This document shows, piece by piece, positions 28,259 to 36,476 of a stretch of DNA of 43,950 nt. A model generated the notes under the pieces. It had not been told where the DNA came from and ran no database searches. It worked only from the letters and a program-made list of their open reading frames with translations. Source of the DNA: Bacteroidales bacterium (lineage in GTDB: Bacteria > Bacteroidota > Bacteroidia > Bacteroidales > GCA-2748055). Where the stretch lies: NCBI GenBank assembly GCA_029931975.1, contig JAOZQY010000031.1, positions 1 through 43,950 on the forward strand. The letters are read 5' to 3'. How positions within the stretch are numbered: the first letter of the stretch is position 1; every line of letters starts with the position of its first letter. A program made the position numbers and the translations under genes.

Positions 28259-30994
28259 CTAGTTGCCAAAGTTATCTACCCAGGACTTCCGTTTGTTGTA
28301 TTTCAGGTCCGCCAGGATGGATGATTTGGCATTGATCTGGAAATTGTAGGATTTGTAGTCCCCAAAGGGAACAACAGAGATCCGCATCTCCCAGCAGTGA
28401 AGATCCCTGTAGATGCTGAGATTAGTTGTGGAGAATTGCTTCTTATTTAGGTCATAGCCTGTATTAAACCCGATCTTCCAGTTGGGCGACAGAGAAAAAT
28501 CGCCCGATGCCCGTATGGTCTGAACAGTTGTGGCTTCGTATTTCGGCTTTCTATAGCTGAAACTATAATCGAGCCTCAGGGACCAGGGAATATCGAAATC
28601 CACATAATCGCCATAATACTCCTCCACATTGGGATCATAACCCGCCATGGGATCATCCCTGCTCATATCCTTGTTATTCAATTGCGATTCCCTGTCCATA
28701 TTTTCCTGTCCCGACTTGCTGTCACCCTTGTCCTGTTGCGATTTCAGTGTAAAGCCTGCAGACATGCTGGCACTTGATAAACGAAGAGGTTTTCCCGTCT
28801 GTGCAAAATAGGTTTTAGCGGTCCGGGAATACGTAGAATCATATCCAAAGGGGTCCATGACTCCCCTGAAGCTTATATTCATCTTCCCCTTAAATATCCT
28901 GGTACTTCCGTTGAAGTTAATGGGGGTCCAGGCCGGGGTAAGAGTATCGTTATGAAAGAGGTTCAGGCTGGTACTAAAATTCAGGTTATCCAGTAGCTTC
29001 ACCTTTTCCAGCTCATCGATGGTATCCACCTTGGAGCGCATTTTGGCCTCCAGGTTATTACGTAAGGAAAAATTCAGGGATCCGGAGGCACCTCTGGATG
29101 TAGGCGTTCCATAAATCTGATCCTTATAAATAGAATACTCGGCCAGTGTATCGTTGTTATTTTCCGGATCAACCAGTGTCCGGTAGTAATCGGCCTGGAG
29201 CTCACCCATATCAGGCACATAGGAAAAACTGGCCGAAGGAGACATTACATGCCTGATTGCCTCCAGTCTTCCTTTCCCACTGAACTGGTACATCCCGTAA
29301 ATTTTTGGAGAAAGCCCGGATCCGATGCTTGGAAACATAGAATGCGCATAGGATAGCTTATTAAGCAGGGTATCCTCCACAATTGGATTCTGACCGGTAA
29401 TGTTCCCCTGATCATCATACATATATTCATAATCTGAGATATACATTTCGTACTGCCTGGTATATACCATCCCATTGTAATTCATAGAGGGAGTGATGGC
29501 AAAACTCTGCAACATGGGCGTTTTTCTGAATGGCTTAATGCTCAGGCTTAAAGGAATGGTGTGCTTGTACCCGTTTTCCATATCATTCCATACATCGCTG
29601 GTAAACAACAGTGAATCAGTGGTGGAAATTCGGTTCTCCAGCATACTGGTGTAACTCAGTTGTATGTCCTCATACCACCTTTTTGGCCCTGTACTCACTT
29701 TACGTTTGAAAGGATTGATCCTGGACATATTAAACGAAATCTTTGGCAGGGTCAGGTTCACCCCCTGTGTATTGCTGTTCTGCGAGTGGTTGAGAGAGGC
29801 ACTCATATTAAAGGGACTGCCGGGCCAGGATTTGGTATAGGAAATACTGGACTGCTTGGTGTTGGTCATCACGCTGTTGATGTTCCGTGTATGGTTCTTA
29901 TCATAGGAAGAAGAGGAGAGGTTCACAGAAGCCCTGAAGGAGCTAGTGGGATTAGCCCTGGAGTCCTGGCTATGGCTCCATCCAATGCGGTAGTCCTTGC
30001 TTGCACTGTATGTATCTTCAATATCCCTGAAGCCAGAGACATTCTTAAAATATTGCACATTCACGTTCCCTCCAAAGCGATAGTTCACCTTATAAGCACT
30101 TGCCATCCTTACTCCCCAGGTACCATTTGTATAGATATCACCGGTAACACGAAGATCCATATAATCATTCAGGGCAAAATAGTAGCCACCATCCCTGAGG
30201 TAAAATCCTCTGTTGGATTCCTCTCCGTATTTTGGCAGGAGTATCCCGGAGGCTTTAGTCCTGGTGTTGGGGAAAAAACCAAAAGGAATCCCAATAGGTA
30301 ATGGAACATCGGCCACCACAACATAGGCCGGCCCGGATACAATCTTATCCCCCGGCATACTAATCCCCTTGGTGATGGCTATATAGAAATGAGGATGTTC
30401 TAAATCGCAGGTGGTATACTTGCCATTCTTTAGATGCACATGCCCGTTGTTCTGCATCTTGGTTTCCTCAGCATGCAGGAAGCCCCCTTCCTGTTCGGTA
30501 ATCACTTCCGTGACATAAGCCTTTTTAGTCTTGAAATTATATTCCAGATGTTTTGCATTAAAAGCTCCACTGAGGTCGGTGAAAACCGGATTTCCCTTGA
30601 TAGTACCTGTGGAATCTGGCAGACCATAGGCTACAACCAGGTTCTGATCCATATCATAACGAATATAAGCTGCATCAAGAACGATTTCTTCATAGGTTAT
30701 ATGGGCATTCCCGTAGAGTTCAACCATTCCGCCATCCAGAGAAAAAACAAGCGAATCGCTGGCATTATACTTCACTTCCGCCCCAATATCGCTTCTCACC
30801 GGCTTGGGACCAGGCAGTGTGTCGGAGCGAATAGAATCGGCCAGCAGGATATCATCAGATATTGTACTATCGCCAGAGCCCGGACTCATAGAGTCTGCCA
30901 CCACTAATGAATCTGGCCGTTGCGCATGCAATAAGCTGCATGTCACAATAGTTAGTAAGATGATGAAAAATAACTTAGGTCGAGCGTAATGCAA
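28259..30994 (-). CDS. lptD: Putative LPS-assembly outer-membrane protein LptD
   Basis: 911-residue outer-membrane protein expected to insert lipopolysaccharide or lipooligosaccharide into the outer leaflet. The N-terminus has a signal peptide (FFIILLTIVTCSLLHAQ), then an OstA/LptA-like beta-jellyroll region around residues 80-260 with MVELYGNAHITYEEIVLDAAYIRYDMDQN and a sequence with GYYFALNDYMDLRVTGDIYTNG, where the barrel portion with many Tyr/Asn-rich strands begins. The sequence starts with TTG at 30994 because no ATG or GTG precedes the signal peptide in frame after the preceding stop. A -7 element at 31026-31033 lies upstream. The C-terminus ends with a strand and KSWVDNFGN. Confidence 0.85.
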   Translation of the reverse strand: MHYARPKLFFIILLTIVTCSLLHAQRPDSLVVADSMSPGSGDSTISDDILLADSIRSDTLPGPKPVRSDIGAEVKYNASDSLVFSLDGGMVELYGNAHITYEEIVLDAAYIRYDMDQNLVVAYGLPDSTGTIKGNPVFTDLSGAFNAKHLEYNFKTKKAYVTEVITEQEGGFLHAEETKMQNNGHVHLKNGKYTTCDLEHPHFYIAITKGISMPGDKIVSGPAYVVVADVPLPIGIPFGFFPNTRTKASGILLPKYGEESNRGFYLRDGGYYFALNDYMDLRVTGDIYTNGTWGVRMASAYKVNYRFGGNVNVQYFKNVSGFRDIEDTYSASKDYRIGWSHSQDSRANPTSSFRASVNLSSSSYDKNHTRNINSVMTNTKQSSISYTKSWPGSPFNMSASLNHSQNSNTQGVNLTLPKISFNMSRINPFKRKVSTGPKRWYEDIQLSYTSMLENRISTTDSLLFTSDVWNDMENGYKHTIPLSLSIKPFRKTPMLQSFAITPSMNYNGMVYTRQYEMYISDYEYMYDDQGNITGQNPIVEDTLLNKLSYAHSMFPSIGSGLSPKIYGMYQFSGKGRLEAIRHVMSPSASFSYVPDMGELQADYYRTLVDPENNNDTLAEYSIYKDQIYGTPTSRGASGSLNFSLRNNLEAKMRSKVDTIDELEKVKLLDNLNFSTSLNLFHNDTLTPAWTPINFNGSTRIFKGKMNISFRGVMDPFGYDSTYSRTAKTYFAQTGKPLRLSSASMSAGFTLKSQQDKGDSKSGQENMDRESQLNNKDMSRDDPMAGYDPNVEEYYGDYVDFDIPWSLRLDYSFSYRKPKYEATTVQTIRASGDFSLSPNWKIGFNTGYDLNKKQFSTTNLSIYRDLHCWEMRISVVPFGDYKSYNFQINAKSSILADLKYNKRKSWVDNFGN

Positions 30995-31008
30995 GATGGA
31001 TAAACTTA

Positions 31009-31016
31009 TATTTTTG
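31009..31016 (+). promoter_or_regulatory. Bacteroidota -7 element for the amidase gene
   Basis: TATTTTTG matches TAnnTTTG. The start site would be near 31022, so the upstream in-frame GTG at 31016 would be untranscribed and the ATG at 31034 is the likely start of the amidase. It is only 9 bp from the divergent lptD element. Confidence 0.55.
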
Positions 31017-31025
31017 TGATAAATG

Positions 31026-31033
31026 CAAAGGTA
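31026..31033 (-). promoter_or_regulatory. Bacteroidota -7 element for lptD
   Basis: On the minus strand this is TACCTTTG, a match to TAnnTTTG, giving a start site near 31020 and a leader of about 26 bases before the TTG start codon of lptD. It overlaps the initial transcribed region of the divergent amidase gene. Confidence 0.5.
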
Positions 31034-32182
31034 ATGCCAATAAATGTAAAACGGTTATTTCATACGTTTCTTGTTTCAACATTCTTAGTATTTATTTTTA
31101 TCCCACTGAATGCAGGAAACAATAGTACAGATCCACCCAAGGGGATCCGGACCGTTGTGATTGATGCTGGTCATGGCGGCAAGGATTCCGGAGCCGTGGG
31201 GAAAAAGGGTAAGGAAAAGGATATCGCCCTGGCCATCACCCTGAAGCTGGGGAAGTACATTGAGGAAAACATTCCCGAGGTGAAGGTGATTTACACCCGA
31301 AAAACGGATGTATACCCAAAACTGATCGAGCGTGCCAATATAGCCAACGAGGCTGAAGCGGACCTGTTTATCTCAATTCATGTGAACGCGCATACCCAAT
31401 CTTCGGCCGATGGAACACTTACGCTGGTGCTCGGGCAACACAGGGCAGATGAGAACTTCGATGTGGCGGTCAGGGAGAATTCGGTGATCCTGTTGGAAGA
31501 TGATTATGAAATAACCTATGAAGGTTTCGATCCCAAATCCACCGAGTCCTATATCATGTTCTCGCTGATGCAGAAAACTTATTTTAAGCAGAGCATACAG
31601 TTCGGGGACTATGTTCAGGATCAGTTTCGCGAACGTGCAAACCGAAAGGACCGTGGAGTCAGGGAGCAAGGAATCCTGGTGCTTGCTCAGATATCCATGC
31701 CGGGTGTCCTGGTGGAGACCGGATTTATAACAAATCCACAGGAAGAGAAATACCTGATGACTGAATATGGACAGGACATTATTGCTTCGGCCATATACCG
31801 GGGGTTTAAAGAATATAAGGAGGAGATTGACCGCAAAAGCAAACTAACTGTAGTTGTGGATGATAAGCCAGCTACCAGTCAGTCAGCCACTGCAAAGGCT
31901 GCGCTATCCTCTTCGGTCGACCAGATTGTCTTTAGTATCCAGGTGGCCTCTTCCAAGAACAAAATAGACACAGATCCGTCATCCTTTAAGGGATACGAAG
32001 GAATAATGGTCCTTGAGGATGGAAAATGGTTTAAGTATCTGGTGGGAAAGGAAAGCAGCTATCATTCGGCACTGGATAAATGCAAAACCATCAAGTCTGA
32101 TTACCCTGATGCCTTTGTAGTGGCATCAAAGAGTGGGAGGCTCATTCCTCTGAATGAGGCCCTGGAAGAAATGAACCACTAA
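31034..32182 (+). CDS. N-acetylmuramoyl-L-alanine amidase with SPOR-like domain
   Basis: 382-residue secreted peptidoglycan amidase, cutting the bond between muramic acid and the peptide stem. N-terminal signal/anchor segment (about 8-28), amidase_3 domain with the zinc ligands and catalytic residues visible in VVIDAGHGGKDSGA, the ISIHVNAH loop and VLVETGFITN (catalytic Glu). The C-terminal 80 residues beginning IVFSIQVASSK look like a SPOR domain, which binds denuded glycans at the septum. ATG 31034 was chosen from the promoter position. It lies 1 bp before the MCE gene. Confidence 0.92.
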   Translation: MPINVKRLFHTFLVSTFLVFIFIPLNAGNNSTDPPKGIRTVVIDAGHGGKDSGAVGKKGKEKDIALAITLKLGKYIEENIPEVKVIYTRKTDVYPKLIERANIANEAEADLFISIHVNAHTQSSADGTLTLVLGQHRADENFDVAVRENSVILLEDDYEITYEGFDPKSTESYIMFSLMQKTYFKQSIQFGDYVQDQFRERANRKDRGVREQGILVLAQISMPGVLVETGFITNPQEEKYLMTEYGQDIIASAIYRGFKEYKEEIDRKSKLTVVVDDKPATSQSATAKAALSSSVDQIVFSIQVASSKNKIDTDPSSFKGYEGIMVLEDGKWFKYLVGKESSYHSALDKCKTIKSDYPDAFVVASKSGRLIPLNEALEEMNH

Positions 32183-32183
32183 T

Positions 32184-33104
32184 ATGAAAATCAAAAGCGA
32201 AGTAAAAGTTGGCCTGATCGGTATAGCTACCCTGGTATTATTAATTTGGGGCATTAACTATCTGAAAGGCCGGGATATACTTACAAAAACCTACACGCTT
32301 CATGCTTTTTTTGAAGATTCTGAAGGATTGGAAAGTTCATCCCCAGTGCTTCTGAAAGGTGTAAAGATCGGCTATATTGATGCAATTGAACTGCAAGCCG
32401 AAGCTCCACTACCCATTCATGTAATCTTAAACATTGAAAAATCCTACCCCCTGAAAATTGGTTCTACAGCGATTCTATTTAGTGCAGATTTGCTTGGAAG
32501 CCGCGCCATCCGGCTTGAATCGTCAGAGGAAGAGGGATATCTGCAACACAACGATACAATCCATACAGCAACTGAAACTAATATGTTCTCTTCACTAACA
32601 GAGCAGGTTCTGCCCGTGATGCAACAGATTGGAGATCTTGCTGAATCGCTCGACAGCGTAGTATTGAAGCTTGACATGCTCCTGGAAACAGATGCCCCGG
32701 ATAAAACTCTGCAGAACCTCTCAGAGATATCAGGCTCTCTTTCTGCTTCTTTGAGTCCAGGCGGCCCCCTCTATGAAAGTTTCCTCAATCTGGAATCCTT
32801 CACCTCCATGCTCAAAGCACAGGAGGATGAAATTGCATCCATGACCTTTCATCTGAATTCCATTAGCGAAGCATTGGATAGTGCAGGAATTATTAGGATA
32901 TCCAAAGAGTTAATAGCCGCATCCGCAGAGTTCACACAGCTTATTGAACAGGTGAATTCCGGCCAGGGCTCGGCAGGTAAACTAATCTATTCAGATTCTC
33001 TATATACACACCTGCTCCACCTGGTGACCGACCTTGACAGCCTGGTATATGATCTGAATGAAAATCCCCAGGATTATGTGAGGTTTTCTCTGTTTGGAAA
33101 ATAA
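32184..33104 (+). CDS. MCE/MlaD-family lipid-transport protein
   Basis: 306-residue protein with one N-terminal transmembrane helix (VGLIGIATLVLLIWGINYLKG) and an MCE domain (about 38-115: LHAFFEDSEGLESSSPVLLKGVKIGYID), followed by a long alpha-helical C-terminal region with repeated serine/leucine heptads, suggestive of a hexameric tunnel or rod in the periplasm. MlaD proteins move phospholipids between inner and outer membranes together with an ABC transporter, not encoded here. Its gene is separated by 1 bp from the amidase gene and the stop is followed by the dnaA upstream region. In this window it is clustered with lptD and the amidase. Confidence 0.88.
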   Translation: MKIKSEVKVGLIGIATLVLLIWGINYLKGRDILTKTYTLHAFFEDSEGLESSSPVLLKGVKIGYIDAIELQAEAPLPIHVILNIEKSYPLKIGSTAILFSADLLGSRAIRLESSEEEGYLQHNDTIHTATETNMFSSLTEQVLPVMQQIGDLAESLDSVVLKLDMLLETDAPDKTLQNLSEISGSLSASLSPGGPLYESFLNLESFTSMLKAQEDEIASMTFHLNSISEALDSAGIIRISKELIAASAEFTQLIEQVNSGQGSAGKLIYSDSLYTHLLHLVTDLDSLVYDLNENPQDYVRFSLFGK

Positions 33105-33476
33105 CAGATGTAAATCTGCCGTTTGCCCTATTTTTTTACTCGATAATTTGATGAAATTATTGTTTCTTATGTCTGAATTCTGCACCTCAGGAGTGATTGC
33201 ATTAAACTATATATTGAATTGGGAGGACTAAAGGTTTAAATAACAATCCATTAAGCTTATATTAACATCGAATTTAGTTATCTGCCTGGTAATCTGCACG
33301 TTACGGGAATTGATTTTTTTTTCATTTTCTAAAGAGTTGACCTTAAAACGGATATAATATTTCTGAGAGTTTCAGGGCTTGTTCAGTTTTTTTTTAACTT
33401 TTTTTTCACAATCTTTGTTTTAGGAATCCTGAGGGATCTAAGTGTATGAAACTAACCTGTAAAATCGTTGTTTACG
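33105..33476. other. 370-bp region upstream of dnaA
   Basis: The region holds a small stem CAGAT/ATCTG at 33105-33118 just after the MCE stop followed 10-15 bases later by a T run (weak terminator), several long T tracts at 33311-33323, 33386-33406, an AATCTTTG sequence at 33410-33417 that approaches the -7 consensus, and a 12-codon frame starting at 33446. No DnaA boxes of the TTATCCACA type were found, so I do not call an origin. Confidence 0.5.
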
Positions 33477-33484
33477 ATGCATGA
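33446..33484 (+). CDS. Possible 12-residue upstream ORF overlapping dnaA start
   Basis: ATG at 33446 opens MKLTCKIVVYDA ending with TGA at 33482-33484. This stop lies 3 bases into the dnaA reading frame past its ATG at 33477. If translated, termination there would be next to the dnaA start and could couple or compete with initiation. No conserved context is known to me, and short frames of this size occur by chance. Confidence 0.25.
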   Translation: MKLTCKIVVYDA

Positions 33485-34898
33485 ACGTATATGGAACAGT
33501 TGTCTTAATGTAATTAAAGACAATGTCCCCTCAATAAGTTTTCGTACTTGGTTTGAGCCTATTGTTCCACTTAAGCTTGATAATGATATTCTGACCATCC
33601 AGGTTCCCAGTCCTTTTTTTTACGAGTACCTTGAAGAACAGTACATTGATATTTTGAGAAAAGTGATCAAGAAAGAGCTGGGCCCGGAAGCCAAGCTTGA
33701 GTATAATGTGATCATGCAGAATAATTCTTATAATAACAACAAACCTTACACAGTTAAGTTCCCCGCAAGTAACAACAAGGAGATCAAGAATACTCCTGTT
33801 TCGGTTCCACTGGATGCCAGTGAGAACACTATCAAAAATCCTTTTGTCATCCCGGGCCTGAAAAAATTGGACATTGACCCCAGGCTTAACCCGGAAAATT
33901 CATTTGATAATTTTATTGAAGGGGAATGTAACAGGCTGGCCCGTTCTGCCGGATTTGCAGTGTCGAAGAATCCCGGAGGAACTGCATTTAATCCCCTCCT
34001 GATCTATGGAGACAGCGGACTGGGGAAAACGCACCTGGCTCAGGCCATTGGCATAGAAGTAAAGGAGTTGTTCCCTGAGAAGATCGTACTTTATGTAAAT
34101 GCAAACAAGTTCCAAACTCAGTTTGTAGATGCCATCAGGAACAATAATAAGAACGATTTTCTTCATTTTTACCAGATGATTGATGTGTTGATCATCGATG
34201 ACGTACATGAATTTGCAGGTAAAGAAAAGACACAAGATACCTTTTTCCATATTTTTAATCATCTCCATCAGAGCGGCAAGCAGCTCATTCTCACTTCAGA
34301 TAAGCCTCCTGTGGAATTACAGGGGATGGAATCGAGACTGCTGAGCAGGTTCAAGTGGGGCCTCTCTGCCGATCTTCAGGCACCCGATTTCGAAACCCGG
34401 ATGGCCATATTGAAGAAGAAGACCTATAACGATGGCATAGTACTTCCTGAAGAAGTGCTGGAATACATCGCCACACATATCTCTGACAATATCAGAGAAC
34501 TTGAAGGAGCACTGATATCACTGCTTGCACAGTCAACTCTTAATAAAAAAGAGATTACCCTTGATCTGACCAAGGAGATGATCGATAAGCTTATTAAGAG
34601 CACAAAAAGGGAGATTTCCATTGACTATATTCAGAAAGTCGTTTGCAACTACTACAACATCGGGCTTGAACAACTGCAATCTAAAACCAGAAAAAGGGAG
34701 ATTGTTCAGGCGAGGCAGGTGGCCATGTTTTTCTCCAAGTCTATGACCAAATCTTCGCTGGCAACCATTGGCTCCCAGATTGGAGGAAAGGATCACGCCA
34801 CCGTACTGCACGCTTGTAAAACAGTCAATAACCTGATTGAAACCGATAAACGCTTCCGGCTTCAGGTCGATGAAATTGAAAAAAAACTAAAGATGTAA
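33477..34898 (+). CDS. dnaA: Chromosomal replication initiator DnaA
   Basis: 473-residue AAA+ initiator that opens the origin. Domain I starts MHERIWNSCLNVIKDNVPSISFRTWFEPI. After a flexible Asn/Lys-rich linker (about 85-135) domain III has Walker A GDSGLGKTH, Walker B VLIIDDVHEF, sensor SRLLSRFKWGL, and domain IV has the DnaA signature GGKDHATVLHACKTVN that binds DnaA boxes. The ATG at 33477 is used; an in-frame TTG at 33468 would add three residues. A terminator follows at 34911-34939. Confidence 0.98.
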   Translation: MHERIWNSCLNVIKDNVPSISFRTWFEPIVPLKLDNDILTIQVPSPFFYEYLEEQYIDILRKVIKKELGPEAKLEYNVIMQNNSYNNNKPYTVKFPASNNKEIKNTPVSVPLDASENTIKNPFVIPGLKKLDIDPRLNPENSFDNFIEGECNRLARSAGFAVSKNPGGTAFNPLLIYGDSGLGKTHLAQAIGIEVKELFPEKIVLYVNANKFQTQFVDAIRNNNKNDFLHFYQMIDVLIIDDVHEFAGKEKTQDTFFHIFNHLHQSGKQLILTSDKPPVELQGMESRLLSRFKWGLSADLQAPDFETRMAILKKKTYNDGIVLPEEVLEYIATHISDNIRELEGALISLLAQSTLNKKEITLDLTKEMIDKLIKSTKREISIDYIQKVVCNYYNIGLEQLQSKTRKREIVQARQVAMFFSKSMTKSSLATIGSQIGGKDHATVLHACKTVNNLIETDKRFRLQVDEIEKKLKM

Positions 34899-34910
34899 AA
34901 ACAATACAAA

Positions 34911-34939
34911 ACAGGTTCCTAAGGGACCTGTTTTTTTTT
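34911..34939 (+). terminator. Rho-independent terminator after dnaA
   Basis: ACAGGTTCC (34911-34919) pairs with GGGACCTGT (34923-34931) across a TAA loop, followed by nine Ts (34931-34939). It is 13 bp after the dnaA stop and only 15 bp before the next gene on the same strand. Confidence 0.85.
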
Positions 34940-34954
34940 AATTAAAATTTCTGA

Positions 34955-35836
34955 ATGCATTTTCTGCTCCTCTGCATAGTCTCATCCACAGCTATTTTCG
35001 TCATATTTAAAACCATTGATCGCTTCAATATCCCCACCTTCCCTGTTATTGTGATCAATTACCTGACTGCTACGATCCTTGGCTTTATGATCTATTCCGG
35101 TCCCAGTGGCCCGTCTGCCATTCTCGGATCCCGATGGCTGCCCATCAGCGCCCTCATAGGTGTGATGTTTATTCTAATGTTCTTCCTGGTGGCTTACTCA
35201 TCCCGTAAGGCCGGACTATCTGTCACTACTGTAGCCAGCAAAATGTCTGTGATATTCCCCATTGCCTTCTCCCTGATGATCGATCCATCCGACAGGCTAA
35301 ACCTTATGAAATCGGCAGCCATTCTTATTGCACTGGGAGGAGTGGTTCTTACTGTATATAAGCCAGCGAAAGTAAAGAGCGACCGGAGCGTGATCTTTGT
35401 CCCTCTTCTACTCTTTGTGGGAATGGGAATAGTGGACTCACTGGTAAAACTGGCTCAACAAAACTTTGTGCATGATAATGAGACGGCCCTGTTCAGTGCC
35501 ATCCTCTTTCTGAATGCCTTCCTGTCCGGGATTCTGGCCATGTTCTTCTACCGGAAACATAGGCGACAATTTTTAAAGCTTAAAGCATGGGGCTGGGGAT
35601 TGCTGCTTGGAACTGTGAATTTTGGGTCCATCTTTTTCCTGGTCAGAGCCCTGAACTTTCGGTCGGATGCCGGATCAGGCATGGACGGCTCGGTAATATT
35701 TGGGGCAAACAACATAAGCATCGTGGCACTGAGTGTCCTTGTGGGATTGCTGGTTTTCAAGGAGAAACTAAGCTTTATTAACTGGATGGGAATTGTGCTC
35801 TCGGCACTGGCCCTGCTCCTTTTCACCCTTGTATAA
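34955..35836 (+). CDS. EamA/DMT-family transporter
   Basis: 293-residue inner-membrane protein with about ten hydrophobic helices in two repeats, each about 140 residues (first from MHFLLLCIVSSTAIFVIF to VVLTVY, second from VIFVPLLLFVGMGIVDSLV to the end). This is the drug/metabolite transporter fold, which includes exporters of amino acids and nucleotide sugars. The substrate is unknown. It has little room for its own promoter between the dnaA terminator and its start. Its TAA stop is directly followed by the ATG of the YigZ-family gene. Confidence 0.8.
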   Translation: MHFLLLCIVSSTAIFVIFKTIDRFNIPTFPVIVINYLTATILGFMIYSGPSGPSAILGSRWLPISALIGVMFILMFFLVAYSSRKAGLSVTTVASKMSVIFPIAFSLMIDPSDRLNLMKSAAILIALGGVVLTVYKPAKVKSDRSVIFVPLLLFVGMGIVDSLVKLAQQNFVHDNETALFSAILFLNAFLSGILAMFFYRKHRRQFLKLKAWGWGLLLGTVNFGSIFFLVRALNFRSDAGSGMDGSVIFGANNISIVALSVLVGLLVFKEKLSFINWMGIVLSALALLLFTLV

Positions 35837-36442
35837 ATGATTGATCTATATAAAACCATACAGTCCGACTCCGAGGGAATCTTTAAAGATAAAGGGAGTA
35901 AATTTCTCGCTTTCGCCTACCCTGTTAACTCGGAGAAAGAAATCAAGGAGAAACTGGCGGCACTCCGGAAAGAGTACCACGATGCTCGTCATCACTGCTA
36001 TGCCTGGCGGCTGGAACCTGAAAAAACACGCTACAGGGCCAATGATGATGGTGAACCTTCAGGAAGTGCAGGAAAACCCATTTATGGTCAGATTGTATCG
36101 CGCGACCTGAGCGATCTGCTTATCGTGGTGGTTCGATATTTTGGAGGTACACTTCTGGGTGTTGGCGGACTGATCAATGCCTACCGTTCAGCAGCCTCGG
36201 ATGCACTGGATCATAACCGCATTATTGAAAACAAGGTATATGACCTTTTGAGAGTGGAGTTTGAATATGAGCGTATGAATACCGTAATGAAGGTGATCAA
36301 GGATAATAGGCTTGAATTTGAAGATCAGCAGTTTGATATGGATTGCAGCCTGACCCTGAAAGTGTGGAAGCGAAAAACAGAATGGGTGTTGGATAGTTTT
36401 TCAAAAATCACGCAATGCAAAATATCACTTTTAGAAGAATAG
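35837..36442 (+). CDS. YigZ/IMPACT family protein
   Basis: 201-residue cytoplasmic protein of the IMPACT (UPF0029) family. Residues 1-115 contain FKDKGSKFLAFAYPV, DARHHCYAWRL and NDDGEPSGSAGKPI.GQI, the conserved block of this family. The C-terminal domain is a ferredoxin-like fold. E. coli YigZ and human IMPACT are linked to translation or nucleotide metabolism, but no precise function is established. It abuts the transporter (zero bp gap). Confidence 0.9.
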   Translation: MIDLYKTIQSDSEGIFKDKGSKFLAFAYPVNSEKEIKEKLAALRKEYHDARHHCYAWRLEPEKTRYRANDDGEPSGSAGKPIYGQIVSRDLSDLLIVVVRYFGGTLLGVGGLINAYRSAASDALDHNRIIENKVYDLLRVEFEYERMNTVMKVIKDNRLEFEDQQFDMDCSLTLKVWKRKTEWVLDSFSKITQCKISLLEE

Positions 36443-36476
36443 TCACTATATTATATTCCCAATAAATTATCATAAC

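Noticed and set aside
33335-33358. TTGACC followed by TATAAT upstream of dnaA (E. coli-like promoter)
   Set aside because: The spacing is only about 10 bp instead of 16-18, and Bacteroidota use TTTG/TAnnTTTG elements.
33105-33476. Origin of replication next to dnaA
   Set aside because: AT-rich and T-tract-rich, but no cluster of TTATCCACA-like boxes on either strand; in Bacteroidota the origin is often not beside dnaA.
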